Part shown: piece after piece, positions 21,434 to 30,884 of the stretch | Layout of the letters: every line of letters begins with the position of its first letter | Numbering within the stretch: position 1 is the first letter of the stretch | Source of the DNA: Terana coerulea | Taxonomy: Eukaryota; Basidiomycota; Agaricomycetes; Polyporales; Phanerochaetaceae | Direction: 5' to 3' | Assembly (NCBI GenBank): GCA_024811115.1 | Contig: JAKOGH010000941.1 | Location: 1 to 64,000 of the forward strand | Length of the DNA stretch: 64,000 nt | Translations under genes and position numbers: made by a program | Notes under the pieces: model-generated | Told to the model about the DNA's origin: nothing | Database searches by the model: none | The model's input: only the letters and a program-made list of their open reading frames with translations

Positions 21434-22807
21434 TTAGGCACCCAGGGAGGCAATCAAGGCGGCTACATCGAAGGCGGCGAGATCGTCAGCTTCTGCAGCC
21501 TTGGCATTGTCGAGGTCGAAGCCGAGAGAGGCCATGAACTCGAGGAGAGTATTGTCGTTGCAATGGAAGGTGTCTGCGACAACATCCTCATAATCAGGAA
21601 GCGGAACAGCGGGCAGAACAAGAGTTGGGGATATGGGTCCAGGCGCATTGAAGAAGCTATCTTCGGTGACGTCCTCGTGATTGAGAACCAGAGGCACAAG
21701 AGATACGAGATCGTCATCGTCGATGGAAACACCAGAATAGTCCAAGGCTTCGACGAGTTTCTCGATGTCATCCTCGCTGACCAAAAACAGATCGAGGTGA
21801 GGGCCGTCGGTGTCGTCTGCAGACAAGTCGCCAGAAGCAGCGGCCTCAGAATCGTCCTGGAGGGCTTGCACGTGTTCGGCCATGCAGGCTAGGGAAAAGC
21901 CACCGGAGGCCGTCGAAGCGTCGAGGAGGAACGGTCCCAAGAAAGGGGCCAGCTGGTGGAAGAAGGCAGCCTCATCAGGATCCTCCGAAGAAGCCGAGGA
22001 GTCGGAGTCGAGTTCTTCACATTCGACAGCGTCTTCCGTGGTGGCATCCAAAGTGGTCTGGACGGAGGCGGCGGTAGAGGCATCCAGGTCTTCAGTGACA
22101 AGACCGACAAGGACTTCAGGAACTTCAAGGGCTTCATTGGAAACAATTGCGGAGGACGCGGAAGCGGTGTCCAGGCCAACCGAGAATGCCATAGAGACGT
22201 CAACAGTGGGCGGGGTGAAGACAGGAATTCCGGGCGGGTACTCGGGGTCATCCATCAAGACGGCGTCGCTATCCTCGCACACAACCGACATGTTGTAGTC
22301 TTCAGTTTCAACGTCAACGTCCATTTCGTCATCTTCAGCGGTCACGTCGACCTCCATGTCGTAAGCGTCGGAGCCGGAGTCAATCTCCATGTCGATGTCG
22401 ACCTATGCAATTCATTGTCAAAGATGTCAGTCAGTCCAGATTCTTCTGCAGAGCTAGGGGGACTTACGGAGAATTGAGTCCATGCCTGCAAGACCTTTCC
22501 TCTTAACGGATCCGTGCGCATTCTTGCCGAACTCGCTGTCGCTGTACACGTCGAGGTCGAGGATGCCCTGGCGGCAGTGAGCAGCCCGCTCGCGCTCCTT
22601 GCGGGCCGTCTTCAAGAACACGACGGGTGTGCTGGTGGCGACCTTCTTCTCCCTCTGGATCTTGAGACGCTTGGGCAGGGAGAACTTGGAGCGGAGCTTT
22701 GCTACGACGGCGCGGACCTTGGAAGCAGGCTTACCGGAGTCGGCAGCGGCGTACGCGGGCTGGTCGACCTTGGAGGCGAAGGGAGCGGCGCGGTGAAAGA
22801 AAGGCAT
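21434..22807 (-). pseudogene. Paralogue C with long acidic extension, junction out of phase
   Basis: Exon 1 (22468-22807) encodes KLRSKFSLPKRLKIQREKK, KTARKERERAAHCRQG and GSVKRK as in A and B. Downstream an open frame (21434 to about 22402, with a possible own ATG at 22390) begins VDIDMEIDSGSDAYD, like IDIEIDVISDAVY of paralogue B, and continues as a strongly Asp/Glu/Ser-rich region of about 320 residues ending DVAALIASLGA. The obvious donor C|GTAAGT is phase 1 while the acceptor CATAG|GTCGAC needs phase 0, so joining them stops after about eight codons. Either a one-base change broke the gene, an unusual donor (TCC|GTTAAG, phase 0) is used, or the acidic frame is its own gene. Acidic tails are common in chromatin and transcription proteins, but nothing specific was recognised. 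Confidence 0.5.
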
Positions 22808-22940
22808 CTCGGAGGATCAAAGGCTGAGCGTATAAGAGACAAAGTAGCGCAAGAGAGTAGGGGGAGCAAGAGGAGATGGGTATGAAAGCGCGTCGGCTCG
22901 AGCTTAAGACAGGCTGGAGGATGAGTCGCGGAGTTTGAAC

Positions 22941-23001
22941 ACGCGTTACGCCGTTAAACAAGCTGGCGTTAAACAATCGGCGTCCGACACGTGAACACGT
23001 G
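22941..23001 (-). promoter_or_regulatory. Shared promoter module, copy C
   Basis: ACGCGT at 22941-22946, two GGCGTTAAAC-like boxes and two CACGTG sites (22988-22993, 22996-23001), in the arrangement seen for copies A and B. Confidence 0.5.
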
Positions 23002-23692
23002 GTACGGCGCTAAACGTAGAGGTATAATCCCGCGCGCTGTCACGAATCGTGATTCGCGAGCTCAAGCTCGTGGCAGAGGGTTAGCTTTGAATATCCAAAC
23101 AATGCTTGGAGGAGAGTGTCTTCTTTGCAATATTTGTTGCAATATTTAGAATTGTTCTGGTGCATAGAGTCATACCGCTGTCCCTGTATCAATATTCTTA
23201 CTAGTTCAGGTTCACTTGGCGGTCAACAAACGTAACAGCCCACTCCAGCCCACTCCATACAGCTTGCGCCAGTATTGATCATTCCAGTTTCATAGTTTCG
23301 TCCCTATTCTCCGTTAGACACTAGCACAATGTGAGCTACCGCTTCGTGATGCCGGAGAGGCTTTCCCCGCCTTAGCTTTACAGTTATTTCCTCAAAAATA
23401 GTACGAAGACTCATGGGCACGTCAACTGCTACAAAGTCCAAGAAAATTCAGCCGATCCAGGTAAAAGGCCTATGTGTCACGTGCTAAGCTAAGTAAACTC
23501 CTAGCGATGCCAATTCTAAAGCATGGGGAAGAGATTTCATCCATTCTTTTCATCTCGAGGTGTAACTGCCAGTGATGTTCACTGGGAGTGACTCTGCAAA
23601 CACTCGCGTAGTGTGAGATGAACATAGACGAGAGCTTTGAGAATACAAGCGGCATACACCAATCATGAATTCAGCAGAATCAACAAGAGCTT
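23002..23692. other. Intergenic, nothing recognised
   Basis: Between the promoter of paralogue C and the 3' end of EAF3. No supported gene. Confidence 0.55.
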
Positions 23693-25169
23693 TCACGAGC
23701 GCGATATGCTTTGGTACTGCACACTAGCGGACTCGTATTCTTTCGCAAATAGCCGGTCGCGCTCCGCGAACATCCACCTATGAAGCCGGAGGATTAGAGA
23801 AAGTCCGACGTATACGAATTGAAGAGGGCGACACACGTCATGAGCTCATTCACGTAGTCCCGAACCAGCCCTACGCTCTCCGGGTCCATCGTCGACGTTG
23901 CCACCATCGCCGGCATGCTGACTATCATTCCAAAGTCGGAATCGAGTTAGTCCATTTCAACTTCTCGCGCGCAGAAAGAGCATGCTTTACCGAGGAGACG
24001 CAGAAGATGCTCTGCGCCATATACTGTGCTCATCTCACGCTCCTGCCCGACGATAACGGTCTGCCCTGTCACATATTGTCGCCGTATCTCGGCGTACTGC
24101 GGTCGTTCGAAGCGGTACAGCAGGTTTGCGCCGAGTGCGCGATCGAAATAGGTTATGAGACCCGCAAGGACTGTGGGCAGGAGCGTCGGAGGGTCGCGTA
24201 GCCTACAATATAGGGACCAATATACCCAGCAAAAATACCCCACAAAATGAGCACAAGAGAGTTGGCAGGAGAGTAATGGGAGCGTACGTAGGTTTGGGGT
24301 TTGTGAGGACGTGCTGCTCGAACTCTTTAAGAATCTCGGCGACATTTGGTGTTCGTGGGAGGGGCACAAGCTACAAGTGTTAAGTGAAAACGCGAAGCAT
24401 ATAAGAATAGGTCATGGCGAGTTCGCGGGACAGTACCAACGCGCCTGGTTATTCTTTGTTACTGCCTCCCAGTCATCCACTAACAGCACTTTGAGTGTTT
24501 CCGGGTACGGCGAGCTTCATTTCTGGTCTCTTGGTAGTATCATCCTAACGCACGCATATATGCATGTTAGAGGCTGCGTATAGTTCGTAGCGGACGAAGG
24601 CACCTCGTCGCGACCGCGCTTCACGCCCCGCCCGTCCTTCCGCCCGGCTGTCAGTGGACGTCCGGCATCTTTCTTCCTAATATCTCAATGAATTATGAGC
24701 GTGAGTATCGTTGCATTCGAACGTACCCTGTCTTACTACCACTTGCAGCATTCGTGCTCGCCGTCTGCGCAGCCGTAGCTGCCGCGTTCGCCTGTTGCAG
24801 GCTCTTCTGGAGTGTCAAGTTCGTCTCCGTATGTTTGAGCAGCCTCGAACGATCCACCCATTCGTCCCAACTAGGTATAGTGCACAGCAGGGCAGACATT
24901 GCCGGTTCCCAATGCCAAGGTATGGTGTGATGCATATGAACAGTGTACGCATGAGTTGCAAGTATGGGAAGGATAGAACGGAGGACGCACGTCTGCTTCC
25001 AGCCCTTGTAATGCACGAAGTAGTGCGGGCCAACCTCGCCAGTCTTCGACGTCTGTTCGTCCCAATGTTCAGACTTCAGCACCTTTGCCTCGTACATAAG
25101 TGGGCCATGGTAACACAGCACGCGTTCATTCACGGCGAAGGTCGCTGGGCTGCCCGTCCCGGACGACAT
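23693..25169 (-). CDS. EAF3: Chromatin protein EAF3 / MRG15, 8 exons
   Basis: In known systems this subunit of NuA4 acetyltransferase and Rpd3S deacetylase reads H3K36 methylation. Exons 24991-25169, 24727-24870, 24604-24676, 24445-24544, 24288-24370, 23991-24202, 23837-23921 and 23693-23777 give about 319 residues. The N-terminal chromodomain has [20 protein letters not shown] and [16 protein letters not shown]. The MRG domain has [45 protein letters not shown] and [10 protein letters not shown]. Two oddities: exon 4 carries one extra base (ACCCGG near 24510), without which GTA-CCG-GAA continues the conserved frame, and the intron after NNQ starts with GC (CAG|GCGCGT), a candidate GC-AG intron. 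All other junctions close. The extra base could be a sequencing error. The gene is divergent from mago. Confidence 0.85.
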
Positions 25170-25484
25170 GCTATTCTCTGCCAGTGAGATAAAATTTCAG
25201 TAATTTGAAAGGTCTGCTTGTCAGTTGTTCGTTCAAGCCCGGTATTGTCACGAGAAGAGCAATTCAGAGACGGCGGTGGAAGCAAGCGTTCGAGTAAGTT
25301 GGAGAGGCGGGATGGTTCCCGAATTGGACAGAGGGCGGGAGGGGTCCGTGGGACAGCGCTTTCAGCGCGCAAGCGCAGGGAGGTTCGACACCCTAACCTT
25401 GTCCTCGTCCTTCACCTTCCCGACCCGTCACTCCTACATTCCCTACATTTCGACGCCGCGGTCCACTAAACACACTTCGAAAAG
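25170..25484. promoter_or_regulatory. Shared divergent promoter of EAF3 and mago
   Basis: 315 bp separate the two ATGs on opposite strands, so this stretch must hold both promoters. No TATA box is evident, in keeping with housekeeping genes. Confidence 0.5.
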
Positions 25485-26343
25485 ATGTCCAGCTACGAAA
25501 ATGACCCGTTCTACCTCAGGTAACTCCACGAGGACGCACGCATGCAAACGCAGAAGGCAGCGCGTCGGCGTGTGGCAACTTTTCATGTTGAATGAAAGAT
25601 GCTCACGCCGTTCTGACTTAGATACTAGTATGTGCTTTTATCCTTGTAGTGGATTGCTGAGGTGCTGACGACGGGTTACATAGCACCGGCCACTCAGGCA
25701 AGCATGGGCACGAGTTCCTCGAATTCGAGTACAGCCACGGACGTCTGCGTTATGCGAACAACTCGAACTACCGTAACGACAGTTTGATTCGCAAAGAGAG
25801 TGCGTATCGTTTTTGCCATCCTGCTGCCGCGCCAGCAGTGAGATGCGAAGGATACTGAACATGAACACAGTGTGGGTTGGCCCCCTCGTCGTGAAAGAGC
25901 TCAAGCGGATCGTCGAGGCAAGCGAGATCACAAAGTGCGTCTTGTCATTAGCCTTCGGATTCTTGGCTAAACGTGGATGTGCTCTGCAGGGAAGATGATA
26001 CGAATTGGCCAAAGAAGAACATCGTCGGCAAGCAGGAGCTGGAGATTCGCGTCGGAAGCGACCACATTGCTTTCGAGGTACGTCATCATTTCTTCATTTC
26101 CACCGAGGTTCATTCGGCCTGACCGTATATGTGTAATGTAGACTGCGAAAATCGGCTCGCTCGTCGATATCCAGGACAGCGAAGACCCTGAGGGACTGCG
26201 CGTTTTCTACTACCTCGTCCAGGACTTGAAGGTACGTTTAATTCCAGCTGCGTGGTCCATAGAATGGCAGGGTGCTCATTCTTTGATCCCAGACACTCAT
26301 CTTCTCTCTCATCTCTCTCCACTTCAAGATCAAGCCTATATAA
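25485..26343 (+). CDS. mago: Mago nashi homologue, exon junction complex
   Basis: Seven exons (25485-25519, 25622-25627, 25684-25799, 25871-25934, 25990-26077, 26142-26231, 26293-26343) give 149 residues, the usual Mago length. Family blocks are [78 protein letters not shown] and [12 protein letters not shown]. Mago pairs with Y14/RBM8 in the core of the exon junction complex that marks spliced mRNA. Exon 2 is only six nucleotides (ATACTA) and, with the flanking AG and C, supplies R-Y-Y; without it the conserved Tyr pair and the frame are not restored. Only the extreme N-terminus is not diagnostic. Confidence 0.9.
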
Positions 26344-27030
26344 GCAGCCCCCGCCGCTGATCACTCTTACTCTGCTGCTGTCGTATGTTGTATTCAAAAT
26401 AAATGCTGGTCTTGCTGCCGAAAACAGTGCATGGCTTCTTGCGTCTTGGAGTTGGCTTAGATGGCGGTGGCTTTGGGTTCAAAACCTGTTTAGCAAAAGT
26501 GAGGCTCGTGCATAACGACACATATTGACGCATATGCCCCATGAACGAATGCAAACATGCAATTTCAGACGTAGCCTCTACCGTTTAGACTACCGTACGC
26601 CAAGGTACGTCGAGCTCACCGTACACCATGTTGGTGAATAGCTCACCAGTTTACAGCACTCTGGTGCGACTTCAGTAGTCTTCATCCCGAATCAGCTGCA
26701 GACCATTAACCAGCGACCGTAAATGAAGATGCCGCTTAGCTCTGATTGCGTAACGTTCAGATTCAAGACCTTACTCTTGCCGTTGCCTACTTTCTAACTT
26801 GGCCAGTCCCGCAACCTTTCAATCCCTATGGGAAAACCCGCAAAGGTGACCCTGTTCATTTTGCCACATTGAGAACTCCAGATGCTTCCATGAAGGCGTT
26901 CAATTGTCCAATTCACCCCATGTATCTACTGATATTGTCCCTACAGAGTCTTCAAGTCTTCAGCCCAGTTGTCCATTTACCCCGTAACGAGCATATAAAG
27001 ACCTCGATATTCATCACACAAAGAAGATTG
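26344..27030. other. Intergenic between convergent genes
   Basis: The 3' space of mago (plus) and the secreted protein (minus). It holds a small inverted repeat around CACCATGTTGGTG at about 26625-26637 between two AGCTCACC copies. No gene seen. Confidence 0.5.
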
Positions 27031-27911
27031 TCAGGCATGACTTGCTGGCTACCTTGACGGAGTGATGTGCATGTTTAGGAGTGGGCGATTCTTGGGCGGT
27101 GATATCAGCTTACGTCTCTCAAAGAGCCTTGCAAAGTACTCACCCAATCTGCCAGCTCGCGTCCGAAGGGCTGCAGAATCCTGCAGACATGACGGGCTGC
27201 GTGGGCGGGAAGCACTGCGTGCCCGCAACGGAAGCGACGTTACCCTTCATGTGTTAAGTGTGAGTCCTCTCATTGGATTCTGACTGTGTAGCGGAGCACT
27301 CACGAGAGTCGTCCAGCATTCAGTCAGGGTGCCGTTGCTGAAGTTCTCGAAGAAGACACGGCACGTGCCGAACGTGAGCTGCTGAATGTGCTGGCTCGGG
27401 ACGTCGAACGTCGGGGCTGGCCGCAACAACTACCGTCAGCACAGATCTCACTCGAAAGAAGGGACGTCCACGAGAACGCACCGATGGACCCGTTCATGAT
27501 CGTGATCGAGTCGAAGATGGCCTGGCAATCCTCCGAGATGGGCGGGAGGTCGCCGATGCTGCCGCAGCTGTTCGCGCAGATCTCGTTGCAGACGTCGACG
27601 CTCGTCGGCGCGGGCGGCGCGGCGCTGCTCGTGATCGTCACCGCGACGCTGGACGACTTGCTCGTCGGCTTCGGCTTCGGCTTGGGCGCGGGGAACGGGA
27701 AGATGGGGAACGGAAAGATGATCGAGAAGTCCGCGTTGGTCGCTGCGGTGGAGGCGGAGCAGTCAAACGTCGTGAGCTGCACGGCGTTGGAGAGCGTGGT
27801 GTTTGCGACGACGACGGGGTGCGTGCAGATCGAGGACGGGAAATTCTGTGAGACGAGCGGAGTGGCTGCTGCAACAGCTGCGAGCGCAAGGAGGAAGGCG
27901 AAGCGAGACAT
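27031..27911 (-). CDS. Secreted cysteine protein S1 with Pro/Lys linker
   Basis: Exons 27482-27911, 27304-27416 and 27144-27196 are supported by comparison with the paralogue at 29630-30884: exons 2 and 3 have the same lengths (113 and 53 nt) and phases. The last short exon is uncertain; a stop at 27031-27033 is one option. Residues 1 to about 17 (MSRFAFLLALAAVAAAT) are a signal peptide. A linker FPFPIFPFPAPKPKPKPTSK follows an N-terminal part with two Cys. The conserved domain has DVCNEICANSCGSIGDLPPI, SEDC, TFGTCRVFFENFSNGTL, CW and FCSPSDASW. No known fold was recognised. The protein should act outside the cell. Confidence 0.6.
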
Positions 27912-27981
27912 GTTTGGATCTGGGGCGAGTGAATCAAGGGCGGGTTTGCTACCTTGCTGTTGCTGCCCGTACTCACCTCTC

Positions 27982-27988
27982 TTTTATA
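27982..27988 (-). promoter_or_regulatory. TATA box of S1
   Basis: TATAAAA on the minus strand, 71 bp before the ATG at 27911. Confidence 0.55.
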
Positions 27989-29629
27989 GTACATTTCCTT
28001 CGGCCCAAAGAGAGGTTACGGCAGCCGAGGAATGCATTCATGCGTTGACGAACGTTGTGGCACGGCCCATAGAATATCCTGACATTTGTCGGCCACGGCT
28101 GTCGGCAGACCCTCCAGGACAGACAGGACGCGACGTGCTACCGAGACGATGAGTCTAGACCTGGATGCGGTGATGTGCCATAGGCGACGATGGAGGCATG
28201 CTGAATATCGGTCAGCATCTTTTACCACTCATTATCCGTCTCCTTCAGCCGCACCACTCGTCTTTTCAATACAACCAGTTTTAAGCTCGGGCTGTTGTGA
28301 TTGGTGAGTGACGCTTGTATGCGCTGTACTCCTCTCATGCAGCCGTATTATCCCAGCAGCGGCCAGAGTGCCGACGGCCAACACTCGGAGAGAGGGGCGC
28401 ACAGAGCAAAGATGCCTTCGGTACCTCAACGCCGCGTGGAACATATTTCATTTCCCCCTTTACTTCCACAACAAGCTTTCCGTACTCAATGATCAGAGTG
28501 CTCGGCTGGAATGCTTTCATGTTCTCAACGCCAGGACTGCCGGAAGTCATTCAACGCCGGACGTAAAGCCGAGGAGGCCGCCGTCTAGACCATGGCCCCC
28601 GTTAGTAGCCTTTCTTCGCTTTCATGTTCTCTCGGATGGACTTGAACAAGCCACCTGCGGGGCTCGGGATTCCCAAGATTTTGCTGTACGACTGTCATCC
28701 TTGAAGACGTCCATGCGAGCCATGTTTTTGCGTGGACAGATATGATACGTTCTGAATATGACAAGCCTGGTTGATTTCCTTCTGCCCTATCATCGATGTG
28801 TTCTGATACATTCCATCCCAAGTGATCGCATATGTGGCCTTTGTGTTTTATATGACATGTTATGATCGTCTTCAGGCACCGCTGTCGGGGGCGATCACAC
28901 CGAACATCATAAGCTCAAAGCCCGGGTTCACATGGTCCGCCGTCCGTGAGCACTGTTTGCTATGTTCCGTCAAACTGAACACTAGCAAAGACATGATCAT
29001 CTGCGGAAGGCCGGTCAGGAACACGGATACTTGGAAGCTCAAGCTCAAGCTCGCGAGGAGCCGGTCTATGCCCGCGTGGTTAGCGGTGTGGCTGGGCTGG
29101 TCTGGACAGGCGAACAATTCAACAGCTTTTTCTGGATATCGCGTGCAGAGGATGGACATTTTCTCTGTGTGTCAAGTTTATGTTGGAATGTCGAGGCCAA
29201 ACTGATGAAGAATGAACCATGGATTGTCTTGTGATGTGGCTCTTAGGAGAGGATGTGCGCTGACATCCATCACGGAGGATGATTGGCATATGCATTATGT
29301 CCCATTGGGAGACCACGTTTGAATTGCACTGACGCAGACACGCTCTGTGCGATCGTTCTCAGAGCTTACGTGTTCCGGTGCAAGAGCGGGAGTCGATTGG
29401 GACTGTTCGGAAGTAAAGAAGCTTTTATTGCACCCTTTGTCATTCATGAACGTCCGCGAGCCTGAGCTGTATGCGATGCGTGAATAATGAGAAGTTTGAA
29501 CGGGAAATGAACCGCAGCAATCCAAAAGTGCTGATATTTATTCCTCTACGAGAAGACTGCCATGACCACTTGTGTAACCATAAATAGACTACGTTGGACG
29601 GCATGTATTAAGCGCGTCTGTGGGAAGTC
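27989..29629. other. Intergenic, nothing recognised
   Basis: Between the two secreted-protein genes. Open frames at 28308-28745 (plus) and 28872-29159 (minus) lack recognisable domains and signal peptides. Confidence 0.5.
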
Positions 29630-30884
29630 TCAGGAATGTGCAACACTGGACACAAGTCGTACATCAGCCTTCGAGCTGTAGACGGACGACATCCTCACGT
29701 ACCCAATTTCCCAGGATCCATCACTCGGTGTGCATAGGCCGAGGGATTGCACGGGCTGCACAGGCGGAAAACAGGCCGCCTCCGCCGCAGACGCAGTTTG
29801 AGCCTAGCCCACCACCGTCAGGTTCGCGTCAGCTCTCCGTCATACGTCCACCCACACTACGAAGAACGCACCAAAGCAGTCCAGCAAGACGTCAAGGTAC
29901 TGTTACTCAGATTCTCAAAGAAGAAGCGGCACGTCCCGAAGGTGAGCTGCTCAATGTGGCCCGGCGCAACGTCAAACGTCGGAGCTGTTGGGTACCATGC
30001 GAAGGCGTTAGACAAGCGATCACGACGTGGCAGAAGAAGGGAGAGAGCTGACAGATAGACCCGTTGAGGATGGTGATAGAGTCAATGATGGTGTCGCAGT
30101 CCTCCGAGATGGGCGGCAGGTCGCCGATCTTGCCGCAGGTGTTCGTGCCTGTACCCAAGTGAGTTCGTGAATCTGTCATACGCAACTGAGAGCGAACACA
30201 TACAAATCTCGTTGCAAACGTTCGTCGTGGCAGTCGGCGCAGGAGCACTGCTTGTGGAAGCCACCGTGGCGGTGCTACGAACGGAGCTCGCAGAGCTCTT
30301 AGCAGGTGCAGGCCTACATCCGAGGCGGATGGTCAGAGGTCAATTTCCCGCGGAAGAGATGGCCAAGTACGCACAGACATTGAGAGTAGAACGGATTGAA
30401 AAAGACACAAGTCGTCCCAGCGACGCATGTCGTCGGCCCCACTTATGCATTACCAGGGTATCAGCCTGGTGCGTCGAAAGGTATTGGGGACAGAGAAGAC
30501 GCACCGAAGCCTGAGCCACCGCATTGGCCCCACTCAGCCTGTACGGTGGTTCTCTTGTTCAACTGAAAAAGTTATGAGCAGACGGCATTAAATTACGGCG
30601 AGGAGAATAGCCTACAGCGGTAACGCTTCCGGGGCATGCCACCGTAGCGATTTCGACCTTGTCTGCACCGACCATCACAAAGTCCGATGCAACGATACTT
30701 CCGCCTTCACAAGCAGCCGTTTTCGGAGCATCTTGGCGAACTACAGTGTGTATCGTTGATTGCGAGTGGTCAGATATTGGTAAATGTAATGCACAAAAAG
30801 AAACCAACCTTGAATTATGGAGGAGGCGGAGACGAGAGCAGCTGCATAGCTCGAGAGCAGAAAGAAGTATGCGGCGAAACGCAT
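29630..30884 (-). CDS. Secreted CBM1 protein S2, 9 exons
   Basis: Nine exons (30809-30884, 30616-30740, 30505-30562, 30375-30441, 30204-30313, 30053-30148, 29872-29984, 29703-29755, 29630-29645) close in phase to 237 residues. MRFAAYFFLLSSYAAALVSA is a signal peptide. A two-Cys segment with ACEGGSIVASDFVMV follows. Exons 3-4 encode a family 1 carbohydrate-binding module (about residues 78-109): EWGQCGGSGF, GPTTCVAGTTC and NPFYSQCL, with the four Cys and aromatic Trp/Phe/Tyr of CBM1s. After a Ser/Thr/Ala linker comes the domain shared with S1: NVCNEICTNTCGKIGDLPPI, SEDC, TFGTCRFFFENLSNSTL, CW and LCTPSDGSWEIG. CBM1 binds crystalline cellulose or chitin, so this domain probably acts at plant or fungal cell walls; no catalytic motif was recognised. 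The acceptor before GPTTC is AAG, less common than CAG. Confidence 0.7.

Larger units (their letters stand above)
19084..23001 (-). repeat. Segmental duplication, copy C
   Basis: Reading the minus strand: promoter, paralogue C with acidic extension, 3' tail (21290-21430 matches 16545-16680), spacer, F-box upstream (19372-20150) and F-box stub. About 1.1 kb at 20160-21240 is particular to this copy. Confidence 0.65.

Noticed and set aside
28308..28745. 145-codon plus-strand frame between the secreted proteins
   Set aside because: No domain, no signal peptide, overlaps other frames of similar length.
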